A stretch of 36,591 nt of DNA from Clostridiales bacterium (GTDB lineage: Bacteria; Bacillota; Clostridia; Christensenellales; Aristaeellaceae), in assembly GCA_015056415.1 (NCBI GenBank), contig SVGJ01000022.1, positions 1-36,591 on the forward strand. Direction: 5' to 3'. Positions 15,247-23,810 of the stretch are shown here, piece after piece. The notes beneath the pieces were generated by a model. The model saw nothing but the letters and a program-made list of their open reading frames with translations, was not told the origin of the DNA and made no database searches. Every line of letters starts with the position of its first letter. Positions within the stretch are counted from its first letter, which is position 1. Made by a program: the position numbers and the translations under genes.

Positions 15247-16284
15247 ATGGACATACAGAAGGTACTGTCGGAGGCCTCGGGTAAGCTGGGGCCCAGCGGA
15301 CAGGAAATGGAGATCGCGCAGTATTTTGCCGATCAGTTCCGTCCTTTTGTGGATGAGGTGACCATCGACAAGATGAATAACGTCATCGCTCACAAGAAGG
15401 GAACCGGCCCCAAGGTGATGCTCTGCGCGCACATGGACGAGATCGGCCTGATGGTCGTGAACATCGAGGATGACGGCAGCATTCGCCTGGGCAATGTGGG
15501 CGGTGTGGATCCCCGCATCCTGCCCGCCTGCCGCGTGTGGGTGCACGGCAAGGAGAAGCTCTTTGGCACCATCGGCGCCCTGCCGCCCCACCTGCTGACG
15601 GCGGAGGAGCGCCAGAAGAATTATAACGCCAAGGATCTTTATGTGGATGTAGGCCTGCCCGGCGACAAGGTGAAGGAGCTGGTTCGCATCGGCGACTTGG
15701 TGACCTTCAATGTGCCGCTGACTGAACTGCTCAACGGCCAGGTAGCTGCCAAGACCATGGATGACCGCGCCTGCGTGGGCATCCTGCTGCTGGCGGCGGA
15801 ACGCCTGCAGAAGCTGCATTGCGACGCTGACGTGTACTTCGTCGGCTCCACCCAGGAGGAGGTCGGCTCCATGGGCGCCATGACGGCCGCCTTCGCCATC
15901 GATCCCGACCTGGCTGTGGCCCTGGACGTGGATCACGCCACCATTCCCGGCAGCCGCCCCGATACCACTGTGGATGGCGACAGCCTGTGCGCCACCATCG
16001 GCCCCTACATCCAGCCCAAGCTGCTGGATCGCCTGATGAAGTGCGCCAAGGAGCACCACGTGAAGCTGCAGACGGCGGTGAGCTCCCGCAGCACCTATAC
16101 CGACGCCGACGCTGTGGGCATTGCCCGCTCCGGCATCCCCACGGTGCTGCTTTCCCTGCCGCTGAAGTATATGCACACCACCGTGGAAACCATCGACCTG
16201 CAGGCGCTGAAGGAGGGCGGTCGCGTGATCGCGCACTTCCTGAGCGAGCTGGACGCGGGATGGGAGGATGACCTATGGATCTGA
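15247..16284 (+). CDS. M42 family metallo-aminopeptidase, first of three
   Basis: 345 residues from the ATG at 15247 (AAGGAGG upstream). M42 enzymes are cytosolic, form 12-subunit tetrahedral (TET) particles and remove N-terminal residues from peptides using two metal ions. Visible sites: AHMDE with His62 and Asp64, the LPPHLL motif (about 112-117), MDDR with the bridging Asp (about 172-173), the TQEEVG motif with catalytic Glu204 and ligand Glu205, ALDVD (Asp227) and the final ligand His310 in KYMHT. All ligands are present, so it should be active. It overlaps the next M42 gene by 10 bases. Confidence 0.9.
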   Translation: MDIQKVLSEASGKLGPSGQEMEIAQYFADQFRPFVDEVTIDKMNNVIAHKKGTGPKVMLCAHMDEIGLMVVNIEDDGSIRLGNVGGVDPRILPACRVWVHGKEKLFGTIGALPPHLLTAEERQKNYNAKDLYVDVGLPGDKVKELVRIGDLVTFNVPLTELLNGQVAAKTMDDRACVGILLLAAERLQKLHCDADVYFVGSTQEEVGSMGAMTAAFAIDPDLAVALDVDHATIPGSRPDTTVDGDSLCATIGPYIQPKLLDRLMKCAKEHHVKLQTAVSSRSTYTDADAVGIARSGIPTVLLSLPLKYMHTTVETIDLQALKEGGRVIAHFLSELDAGWEDDLWI

Positions 16285-17288
16285 AATGGCTGACTGAGTT
16301 CAACGCTCCCGCTGGCCACGAAGAGGCCCTGCGCCGCGAGCTGCTGGAAGAATTGAAGAAATACCCCGGCGTGACCACCTCCATCGACCGCATGGGCAAT
16401 GTGGTGGCCGTGAAGGAAGGCAAGGGCGCCGAGCCCCGCAAGCGTGTGATGCTCTCCGCTCACATGGACGAGGTGGGCCTCATCGTCACCTCCTGCACGG
16501 AGGACGGCTTCCTGCGGGTGGCGCCCGTGGGCGGCGTGGATCCGCGTGTCATCATCTCCAAGCGTGTCACCGTGGGCGACGACAGGGTGCCGGGCATTAT
16601 CGGCGCTATGGCCATCCATCTGCAGTCCGCCGCTGACCGCCAGCGTGTGCTGGGCTACAGCGACATCTATGTGGACATCGGCGCCAAGAAGCGCGAGGAA
16701 GCCGAGGCCAAGGCCCCCAAGGGCACCTACATCTGCTTCGATACAGATTATGTGGAGTTCGGCGACGGCTACGTTTCTGCCAAGGCGCTGGACGATCGCG
16801 TGGGCATCTTCAACCTGCTGCGGGTGCTGGAGGATGATTACGACTGCGATGTGATCTGCGTGTTCGCCTCCCAGGAGGAGACGGGCTGCCGCGGCTCCAA
16901 GGGCGCTGCCTTCGCGCTGGATCCCGACATCGGCATCGTGCTGGAGGGCACCACCTGCAATGATCTGGGCGACGTGCCCGAGACCCTGCAGGTCTGCAAC
17001 ACCGGCGCGGGCGTGTGCGTCTCCTTTATGGACGGCACCTCCATCGCCAATCGCAATCTGTTCCGCCACACCGTTGAGGTGGCTGAGAAGAACGGCCTGA
17101 GCTACCATGTGAAGCGCTCTGTTTCCGGCGGCAATGACGGCGGCAGCATGCAGCGCGCCCGCGGCGGCATGCCCGTGGTGGTGCTGAGCGTGCCCTGCCG
17201 CTACATCCACAGCCCGTCCTCCGTGGTGAAATACAGCGACGTCGAGAGCCAGCTGGCACTGACCAAGGCCCTGCTCAAGAGCATCTGA
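16275..17288 (+). CDS. M42 family metallo-aminopeptidase, second of three
   Basis: 337 residues; the start overlaps the previous stop by 10 bases and has GGGAGG upstream. Sites: SAHMDE (His63, Asp65), LDDRVG, SQEETG, and YIHS (about residue 312). At the metal position where the flanking paralogues have ALDV, this one has VLEG, so glutamate (about residue 224) replaces aspartate; some M42 members carry this naturally. The PPHL motif of the first paralogue reads AIHL here. These changes suggest a different residue preference. It could assemble with its neighbours into mixed particles (inference). Confidence 0.9.
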   Translation: MDLKWLTEFNAPAGHEEALRRELLEELKKYPGVTTSIDRMGNVVAVKEGKGAEPRKRVMLSAHMDEVGLIVTSCTEDGFLRVAPVGGVDPRVIISKRVTVGDDRVPGIIGAMAIHLQSAADRQRVLGYSDIYVDIGAKKREEAEAKAPKGTYICFDTDYVEFGDGYVSAKALDDRVGIFNLLRVLEDDYDCDVICVFASQEETGCRGSKGAAFALDPDIGIVLEGTTCNDLGDVPETLQVCNTGAGVCVSFMDGTSIANRNLFRHTVEVAEKNGLSYHVKRSVSGGNDGGSMQRARGGMPVVVLSVPCRYIHSPSSVVKYSDVESQLALTKALLKSI

Positions 17289-17304
17289 AGAGGAGAGAAA
17301 CACA

Positions 17305-18288
17305 ATGTTTGATATTTTGAAAAAGGTCCTCAAGCCCATCGGTCCCTCCGGCCTGGAAGAGCCTGTGGCTGCCGCCATCCGCGAAGAAGTGAAGGACTAT
17401 GTGGATACCATGGAATCCGACGCACTGGGCAACCTGATCTGCGTGAAGAAGGGCACCGATCCCAACGGCAGGAAGATCATGTTCAGCGCCCATATGGATC
17501 ACATCGGCTTCATCGTGACCGGCTATGAGAAGGAAGGCTTCCTGCGTGTGACCAACGTGGGCGGCATCGGCATCGACGTTTCCCTGACCCGCCATGTGGT
17601 GTTTGCGGGTGGCGTGGAGGGCGTGGTGGTCTGCGAGCCTGTGCAGGGCGCCAAGGCCATGAAGAACCTGTTTGTCGATATCGGCGCTGAAACCAAGGAA
17701 GAAGCCGAGAAGCTGGTCAAGCTGGGCGATGTGGCTGTGTATGCCCCCGATTGCTTCCGCCTGGGCGAGCACCGTGTGGCTTCCCCCGCCATGGACGATC
17801 GCTGCGCCTGCGCCCTGCTGGTGAAGCTGCTCCAGACCGTGGGCGAGACGAAGGACACCATCGTCGCCGTCTTCTCCGTGCAGGAGGAGGTGGGCTGCCG
17901 CGGCGCGAAGGTAGCTTCCTTCTCCCAGGAGCCCGATGTGGGCATCGCCCTGGACGTGACCGCCTGGGGCGATACCCCCGAGGTGAAGCTCCCCGCCATC
18001 AAGCTGGGCGAGGGCTGCGCCGTGAAGGTGATGGACCGCGCCAGCATCTCCAACCCCGCCCTGCGTGACGAGCTGCTGGCCTGCGGCGAAAAGGCCGGCG
18101 TGAAGACCCAGCGCGAGGTGCTGCCCTTCGGCGGTACCGACGCCGGCGCCATGCAGACCTCCCGCGGCGGCATCCCGGTGTGCACCATCTCCATTCCCTG
18201 CCGCTATGTGCATTCCGCCTGCGAAACCATCGATATGCGCGACATGGACGCCGCGCTGAAGCTCCTGCAGACCTATCTGAAGAAGTAA
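17305..18288 (+). CDS. M42 family metallo-aminopeptidase, third of three
   Basis: 327 residues, ATG with AGAGGAGAG upstream, 16 bases after the second copy. Sites: SAHMDHIGF, MDDRCA, VQEEVG, ALDVTAWGDTPE, GGTDAGAM and YVHS. All metal ligands and the catalytic glutamate are present. It lacks the PxHL motif after the third strand, which reads CEPVQGAK here, so the loop near the substrate pocket differs from the first two. The three copies are clearly diverged, not recent duplicates. The gene ends a transcription unit at the terminator 18297-18340. Confidence 0.9.
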   Translation: MFDILKKVLKPIGPSGLEEPVAAAIREEVKDYVDTMESDALGNLICVKKGTDPNGRKIMFSAHMDHIGFIVTGYEKEGFLRVTNVGGIGIDVSLTRHVVFAGGVEGVVVCEPVQGAKAMKNLFVDIGAETKEEAEKLVKLGDVAVYAPDCFRLGEHRVASPAMDDRCACALLVKLLQTVGETKDTIVAVFSVQEEVGCRGAKVASFSQEPDVGIALDVTAWGDTPEVKLPAIKLGEGCAVKVMDRASISNPALRDELLACGEKAGVKTQREVLPFGGTDAGAMQTSRGGIPVCTISIPCRYVHSACETIDMRDMDAALKLLQTYLKK

Positions 18289-18296
18289 ATTCATTT

Positions 18297-18340
18297 GCGC
18301 GGGGAGGGAGCGATTCTTTCCCCGCGCGCGTTATTTTATT
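18297..18340 (+). terminator. Intrinsic terminator after the M42 genes
   Basis: A 9-bp GC-rich stem, 18297-18305 with 18319-18327, and a 13-base loop, followed after three bases by a broken T-run (TTATTTTATT). It lies only about 26 bases before the next start codon, and no promoter is visible between, so some read-through into the next gene is likely. Confidence 0.7.
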
Positions 18341-18366
18341 GATCTTGATTCCTGGAGGATTGCGAC

Positions 18367-20331
18367 GTGTTGGCAGGTTTGTATCTGGCGGTTTATGTGG
18401 TGTGCGGCGTGCTGATCGCGCGGTGGCTCTTGCCGCGCCATTCGCCCATAGCGCGGGCCTGGCTGGGCGTGAGCCTGGGATTGCTGCTCATGATGTGGCT
18501 TCCTGCGCTGTGCGCCTTCGCACTGGATTTTACCATGGCCGCCCACCTGGTGGCGCTGCTGCCCCTTTCGATGATCACGGCAGGCTGCTGGTTTTTGCGC
18601 GACAAGCGCAAACCTGCCCGCTGGGATAAGCGGGAGCAGAGCCTTCTGATCCAGTGCCTGCTGGTAGCCCTGCCGCTGACGGTGCTTTCCGGCTATTTGC
18701 AGTACACGCACATGGTTCGTGTGGATCAGTGGGGCAACTGGAACGTGGGCCAGAGTACCTATGGCGATCTGCCCATGCACATGAGCTTCATCACCGGGCT
18801 GAAAAACGCGTCCTTCCCGCCGGATTATCCCTTCTATCCCGGGCAACAGCTGTCCTATCCTTTCCTGATGGACAGCCTTTCCACCAGCTTTTATCTGATG
18901 GGCTGCAGCCTGCAGACGGCGCTGATCCTGCCCGGTACGCTGATGATGGCCCTGTGCTATGTGGGCGTAATGATCCTTGCCCGCGAAATGACCCTGGGCA
19001 AGAAGACCGTGGTGCTGGCCGCGCTGCTGTTCTTCCTCAATGGCGGCCTGGGCTTCCTGTACGATTTCGACCAGGCCGCGGGCTATGAGGCCGATGGTAC
19101 GCTGACCATCGTGAGCCGGGTGGAGAACATTCTGAACGGCTACTACAAGACGCCCACCAACCAGCCCGATCCCAACAACCTGCGCTGGAGCAACGTGATC
19201 GCCGACCTGATGATCCCCCAGCGGACGCTGCTGGGTGGCTGGTGCATGGTGATCCCCTGCTTCTACCTGCTTTACACCTGCTTTGATCCCTCCAGGCGCC
19301 GGGAACTGGGCGGCCTTCGGGGCGAGGCGCTGCTGGGTGTGTGGGGCGGCGCGCTGCCGCTGATCCACACCCACTCCTTTGTGGCGCTGGCGCTGTGCTC
19401 CGTAGGGATGCTGGCGTATGATCTCATCCACGACGAGGAACGCTGGCTGCAGCTGCGCCGGTATCTGTGTTATGGCGGTATCGCCGTGGTGCTTTCCGTG
19501 CCGCAGCTGGTACTGTTCACCTTTGCCCAGGTTTTCCAGGGTGGGGAGAGTAACAGCTTCATCACCCTGTGGTTCAACTGGGTGAATAACCCCTACGGCG
19601 ACGGCGAATTGCGGGATTTCTACCTGTGGTTCTACGTGAAGAACATCGGCCTGCCCGTGATTGCGCTGATCCTGGCTGTGATCGAACGGGACAGGCACAC
19701 CCGCCGTATTTTTGCCGGCGCTGCGGTGATCATTCTGGCAGCGGAGCTGATCCGCTTCCAGCCCAATGCCTATGATAACAATAAGCTGCTTTACCTGGCG
19801 TGGCTCTTGTGCTGCATGATCGTGGCTGACTGGTGCGCCAAAGTGTGGAAACACCTGAAGGGCCTGCGGGGACGAGGCGTGCTGGCTGCCATGGCCGCTG
19901 TGGTGCTGTTCCTTTCCGCCGGGCTGACGCTGTGGCGCGAGTGCGTCAGCAGCTATCAGGCCTTTGGCCACTATGCGGTGGAGGCCGGCGAATACGCCCG
20001 CGACAACACCGAGGAGGGGAGCGTGTTCCTTTCCGGCACGCAGCACCTGAACCCGGTGAGCAGCATCGCAGGACGGACAACTGTGTGCGGCCCTGACCTG
20101 TGGCTGTATTACCATGGCTTTGACACCACCGAGCGCAAGCGGGACATTGCCGCCTTCTACGCCGCGCCCCGGGAGAACCTGACCATCCTGAGCAAGTACG
20201 ATGTGGATTACATCTACCTCAGCAGCTATGAGCACGGCGATTATGACGTTGACCAGGCTGCCCTGGATGATATGTTCGAGACGGTATTCCATAATGGCGA
20301 GGCCACCATCTACAAGGTGCCGGAGGGCTGA
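18367..20331 (+). CDS. Large multi-pass membrane protein, GT-C glycosyltransferase-like
   Basis: 654 residues, GTG start eight bases after GGAGG. About twelve or more hydrophobic helices are spread over the first 520 residues, and a soluble tail of about 130 residues follows. The first long loop carries acidic and histidine residues (YGDLPMHMSF, about residues 138-147), the usual place of the catalytic Asp in GT-C glycosyltransferases, which use lipid-linked sugars outside the membrane. Other features are PQRTLLGGW and HTHSF. The tail (ARDNTEEGSVFLSG and YDVDYIYLSSYE) resembles the ends of YfhO-like or DUF6541-like proteins. The exact family and the sugar are unknown to me. Confidence 0.6.
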   Translation: MLAGLYLAVYVVCGVLIARWLLPRHSPIARAWLGVSLGLLLMMWLPALCAFALDFTMAAHLVALLPLSMITAGCWFLRDKRKPARWDKREQSLLIQCLLVALPLTVLSGYLQYTHMVRVDQWGNWNVGQSTYGDLPMHMSFITGLKNASFPPDYPFYPGQQLSYPFLMDSLSTSFYLMGCSLQTALILPGTLMMALCYVGVMILAREMTLGKKTVVLAALLFFLNGGLGFLYDFDQAAGYEADGTLTIVSRVENILNGYYKTPTNQPDPNNLRWSNVIADLMIPQRTLLGGWCMVIPCFYLLYTCFDPSRRRELGGLRGEALLGVWGGALPLIHTHSFVALALCSVGMLAYDLIHDEERWLQLRRYLCYGGIAVVLSVPQLVLFTFAQVFQGGESNSFITLWFNWVNNPYGDGELRDFYLWFYVKNIGLPVIALILAVIERDRHTRRIFAGAAVIILAAELIRFQPNAYDNNKLLYLAWLLCCMIVADWCAKVWKHLKGLRGRGVLAAMAAVVLFLSAGLTLWRECVSSYQAFGHYAVEAGEYARDNTEEGSVFLSGTQHLNPVSSIAGRTTVCGPDLWLYYHGFDTTERKRDIAAFYAAPRENLTILSKYDVDYIYLSSYEHGDYDVDQAALDDMFETVFHNGEATIYKVPEG

Positions 20332-20552
20332 TGATGGAACGATTTCTGCGATACTCGCTGGAAAAACAGCGCCCCATCCGGCTGATATTTTATACGGATG
20401 AAGGCAAAATGAAGCAGGTCAACGCGCAGGTCACCGCTATGACGGAAACCAGCGTGGCGTTTACCTGCCTGCGGCCCAAGGGCACGTTTGAAATGGAAAA
20501 GAGCCGCCTGCTCTCCGCGGATTACAAGCGCGGCGACGAGGGGCAGGACTGA
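20331..20552 (+). CDS. Small protein of unknown function
   Basis: 73 residues (72 if it starts at the second ATG, 20334). The start overlaps the stop of the membrane protein by one base, so translation is likely coupled. The sequence is charged, with no membrane segment; RPIRLIFYTDEGKMKQ and SRLLSADYKRGDEG suggest a small beta fold, faintly like a WYL domain. I do not recognise a family with certainty. Its position between a GT-C-like protein and a lipase says nothing firm about function. Confidence 0.6.
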   Translation: MMERFLRYSLEKQRPIRLIFYTDEGKMKQVNAQVTAMTETSVAFTCLRPKGTFEMEKSRLLSADYKRGDEGQD

Positions 20553-20567
20553 CTCGGACACACAGGC

Positions 20568-20591
20568 CCGGAGGAGCGCCGCTTCCTCCGG
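20568..20591 (+). promoter_or_regulatory. 8-bp hairpin before the lipase gene
   Basis: Bases 20568-20575 pair exactly with 20584-20591 (CCGGAGGA with TCCTCCGG). No T-run follows. The stem hides two GGAGG-like sequences; the actual ribosome site for the next gene, AGGAGAG, is downstream at about 20607. It could affect mRNA stability or translation of the lipase. Confidence 0.5.
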
Positions 20592-20616
20592 AGGAAAAAC
20601 AGCTTCAGGAGAGAAA

Positions 20617-22215
20617 ATGATTGACATAAGCAATGTGGCGCCGCTGATGGCCGCTTGGGTGAGCGACCCGTGGGGGAAGCTCAGGCCGCCGCTTTCGCTG
20701 GAGGCGGTGGAGATGTCTGCTGTGCTGGCCCAGGCCACCTACCGCATGGATGTGGATGCGTGGCTGCAGGCGGGCTGGCGTGACGTGACCATTCAGGTGG
20801 ACGGCGACCTGACCGATGGCGTGGAGCCCGGTGAGAAGAAGGGGATGCAGCGGCTGGCCAGCGCGTGGCGGATGTTCCGGGTGCGTCAGCGCATCAAGGG
20901 CGGAAATCCCCTGGGCGAGGTCATGGGCGCGCTGCGTCAGCGGGAAAAGAGCGATACCGGCAAGGCTGTGGTGATGATCCATCCGGCGGGACTGGGCCGG
21001 TATGTGGTGGCTGTCAGCTTCATGGGTACAGGCGAGAGGCTCTACGATTGGGTGTCCAACTTCCGCATGACGGCGGAAGAGGGCATCCACAAGGGCTTCT
21101 TGCAGCTGACCCGCCAGTTCGAGGAGAATGAAGAGGAGATCGATTTCCCGGAAACGGCCAGGGAGCTGGGGCTGGAAAAGCTGACGCTGCGCCATGTGCT
21201 GGAGGAAATGAAGAATCCCAACAGCCGCTTTACCCTGTGGCTCTGCGGGCACAGCCAGGGCGCGGCGCTGATGCAAATCTACGCGCATCACAAGATCCAT
21301 GAGGATGGCGTGCTGCCCAGAAACATGGTGGGCTATGGCTTCGCCGCTCCGTCGGTGATGAGCGGGCTGGCGGTGGATGACCCCTCGGCATACCCGCTGT
21401 ATCACGTGCAGAACGGTGATGACCTGGTGGCCCGCATGGGCGCGCAAGTGCATCTGGGCATGTGCCTGATGTACCCAACCACCGGGGAATTGCGCCGGAA
21501 CTGCTATGCCTGGCGCACGGATGAAGCCGCCAGCCATGACCGGCAGCTGGTGGGGCGGATCTTCCGGCATATGACGGATACCGTTACGGGCATCGAAACG
21601 ACCATGGCTTACCTGAACGTGCTGAGCAGCTATACCACCGAGGATATGCTGGAAGCCCTGGGTACGTTAGGGGTTCGGCTGCCGGTCAAGAAGCTGATCA
21701 GCGCGGCGGATGAGCGTGTGGACGCCCTGGTGCGTACAGCCAACCGGCACATGGCAACGGCCTACGCGTCCATCGCCGGCAAACCCGTGGATGTGCAGCG
21801 TGTAGCCGTGATCCAGGCGGAGATCAGCGCGATCATCGCGCAGATCGGTCTGAAGGCCTTTGCCAATGCGCAGCTGGAGCTGATCAACCAGCCTCACCGT
21901 ATTTCCATGCCGGAGGGTGCGAAGCTCAGCCCGTATATGTACATCGCCCGGCATGGCGTGGAGCAGCTGATCCCCGCTATCTGGCAAAGCGGAAGGCCGC
22001 CCCGGCTGGTGGCGGCGTCCCGTGATGTGGGCCGTCCCGCGGCCGACATATCGCAGCCGGAGCTGCTCAACCGCCGCATGATCACGCCGCGACGCAGGCA
22101 GCACAAAAACCTCCGCTATGCAGACCCTCGCCGCAGGCAGAACACTCGGCATATCACACCAACGCTGGAGCCTGGCGCGCTGAAGCCGGGAGAAAGGATC
22201 ATTCGTGTTCGCTAA
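20617..22215 (+). CDS. Lipase class 3 domain protein, apparently cytosolic
   Basis: 532 residues from the ATG at 20617 (AGGAGAG just upstream). The alpha/beta hydrolase core covers about 110-330: VSFMGTGERLYDW, the nucleophile elbow GHSQGAAL with Ser213, a probable acidic residue in QNGDDLVARMG, and a later histidine that I cannot pin down. Class 3 lipases cleave acyl esters. There is no signal peptide or membrane segment, unusual for a secreted lipase, so an internal lipid or phospholipid substrate is more likely. The last 60 residues are rich in arginine. Its end overlaps the next gene by 11 bases. Confidence 0.75.
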   Translation: MIDISNVAPLMAAWVSDPWGKLRPPLSLEAVEMSAVLAQATYRMDVDAWLQAGWRDVTIQVDGDLTDGVEPGEKKGMQRLASAWRMFRVRQRIKGGNPLGEVMGALRQREKSDTGKAVVMIHPAGLGRYVVAVSFMGTGERLYDWVSNFRMTAEEGIHKGFLQLTRQFEENEEEIDFPETARELGLEKLTLRHVLEEMKNPNSRFTLWLCGHSQGAALMQIYAHHKIHEDGVLPRNMVGYGFAAPSVMSGLAVDDPSAYPLYHVQNGDDLVARMGAQVHLGMCLMYPTTGELRRNCYAWRTDEAASHDRQLVGRIFRHMTDTVTGIETTMAYLNVLSSYTTEDMLEALGTLGVRLPVKKLISAADERVDALVRTANRHMATAYASIAGKPVDVQRVAVIQAEISAIIAQIGLKAFANAQLELINQPHRISMPEGAKLSPYMYIARHGVEQLIPAIWQSGRPPRLVAASRDVGRPAADISQPELLNRRMITPRRRQHKNLRYADPRRRQNTRHITPTLEPGALKPGERIIRVR

Positions 22216-22480
22216 GATTTTGCTGGTTGTTATCATCATCATGAACGTTATCGCTTTTGCGCTGATGGGCCTGGATAAAAAGCGGGCCAAGGCCGGTCAG
22301 TGGCGCATCAAGGAAGCGACGCTGTTCCTCGCAGCGGGGCTGTTCGGCGCCCTGGGCGGAACGCTGGGAATGTTCACCTTCCGGCACAAGACGAAGCATT
22401 GGTATTTCAAGCTGGGCTTCCCCGCTCTGCTGGCTGTGCAGGTGGTCCTGGTCGTCATTGGCTTGAAACTGCTGGCATAA
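22205..22480 (+). CDS. DUF1294 family small membrane protein
   Basis: 91 residues with a GTG start (AAAGGA six bases upstream). Three hydrophobic helices and the family pattern MGLDKKRA, WRIKEATL, GALGGTLGM and RHKTKHWYF are visible. DUF1294 proteins are common in Firmicutes; function is unknown. It overlaps the lipase gene by 11 bases and ends 31 bases before rarA. Confidence 0.88.
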   Translation: MFAKILLVVIIIMNVIAFALMGLDKKRAKAGQWRIKEATLFLAAGLFGALGGTLGMFTFRHKTKHWYFKLGFPALLAVQVVLVVIGLKLLA

Positions 22481-22511
22481 TCCCGTATGAGAGCCCTTGT
22501 AAGGAGGAACT

Positions 22512-23810
22512 ATGGATCTGTTCACACAAGATGACGCTCCGCTGGCGGACCGGATGCGCCCACGGACGCTGGAGGAATTTATCGGCCAGGAGCACCTGGT
22601 GGGCAAGGGGAGGTTGCTGCGCCGCGCCATTGAGGCGGACCGGCTGACTTCGTCCATCTTCTTTGGCCCGCCCGGCTGCGGCAAGACCACGCTGGCTTCC
22701 ATTATTGCCAGAGCGACGAAGGCGAACTTTGTGCAGCTCAACGCGGTGACCAGCGGTGTGGCCGACGTGCGCGAGGTGCTCAAGCAGGCCCAGGAGCGGC
22801 GCAGCCTGTATGGCCAGCCGACCTATCTTCTGCTGGATGAGTGTCACCGCTGGAGCAAAGCCCAGAGCGACAGCATCCTGCCGGCCATTGAGAAGGGCAT
22901 CATCCGTTTTATCGGCTCCACCACTGAAAATCCTATGGTGGCCATGACGCCTGCCATCGTCAGCCGATGCAGGGTGTTCCAGTTTTATCCCCTGCAGGAG
23001 AAGGATGTGCTTATCGCCATGCGCCGGGCGCTGGCGGATACGGAGCGGGGCTATGGCGCACTGAGTATTCACGCCGATGAGGACGCCCTGCGGCACATCG
23101 CCCGCATTGCCAACGGCGATACCCGCGCCGCGCTGGGCGCCATTGAGCTGGCGGTGCTGACCACCGCCGCCGATGAGGACGGCGTGATCCGCGTGAACCT
23201 GGCTGTGGCGGAGGAGAGCATCCAGAAGCCCATGCTGCGGTGTGATGAAAGCCTGTATTACGATATGCTCAGCGCGTTCTGCAAATCCCTCAGGGGGTCG
23301 GACAGCAACGCGGCGCTGGCCTGGTTTGCCCGGCTGAACTACGCGGGGGTGGATCCCCGGCTCATTGTGCGGCGCGTCCTGGCCCATGCCAGCGAGGATG
23401 TGGGCGTGGCGAATCCCATTGCCATGCTGCAGGCGGCGGCAGCGGCCACCGCGCTGGAGACCATGGGCATGCCCGAGGCGCGGCTGCCCATTGCCCAGGC
23501 GATCATCGCCGTGTGTGAGAGCCCAAAATCCAACAGCGTCAGCTCTGCCATCGACGAGGCCATGGCCGATGCGGAAAAGGGCGGCTTCGGCCCGGTGCCG
23601 GTGCACCTGCGGGATACCCACTATGCGGGTCATGTGCGCATTGGCAGCGGCGATGGGTATCTTTATCCCCACGATTTCCCCGGACACTGGGTGCAGCAGG
23701 AGTATATGCCCCCGGAGGTCAAGGGCAAAAAGTATTACCGGCCTACGGAAATGGGACATGAGGCGACCATCCTCAAGAACCAGCAGGCGCGAAAGGGGAT
23801 GAAGAAATGA
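22512..23810 (+). CDS. rarA: Replication-associated recombination protein RarA (MgsA)
   Basis: 432 residues, ATG after GGAGG. A AAA+ ATPase with the RarA start PLADRMRPRTLEEFIGQEH, Walker A GPPGCGKTT, a Walker B region LLDECHRWSKAQSD (FIDEIHRF is more usual), sensor 1 GSTTENP, and the C-terminal tetramerisation domain with CKSLRGSD, YAGVDPRLI and the ending PRDTH-like LRDTHY. RarA acts at stalled replication forks and interacts with SSB and the clamp-loading machinery. Length and order fit the family. It overlaps the kinase gene by 4 bases. Confidence 0.95.
   Translation: MDLFTQDDAPLADRMRPRTLEEFIGQEHLVGKGRLLRRAIEADRLTSSIFFGPPGCGKTTLASIIARATKANFVQLNAVTSGVADVREVLKQAQERRSLYGQPTYLLLDECHRWSKAQSDSILPAIEKGIIRFIGSTTENPMVAMTPAIVSRCRVFQFYPLQEKDVLIAMRRALADTERGYGALSIHADEDALRHIARIANGDTRAALGAIELAVLTTAADEDGVIRVNLAVAEESIQKPMLRCDESLYYDMLSAFCKSLRGSDSNAALAWFARLNYAGVDPRLIVRRVLAHASEDVGVANPIAMLQAAAAATALETMGMPEARLPIAQAIIAVCESPKSNSVSSAIDEAMADAEKGGFGPVPVHLRDTHYAGHVRIGSGDGYLYPHDFPGHWVQQEYMPPEVKGKKYYRPTEMGHEATILKNQQARKGMKK

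Noticed and set aside
18331-20292. A 653-codon open frame on the - strand
   Set aside because: Antisense shadow of the membrane protein gene; low-complexity, His/Gln-rich and without any recognised motif.
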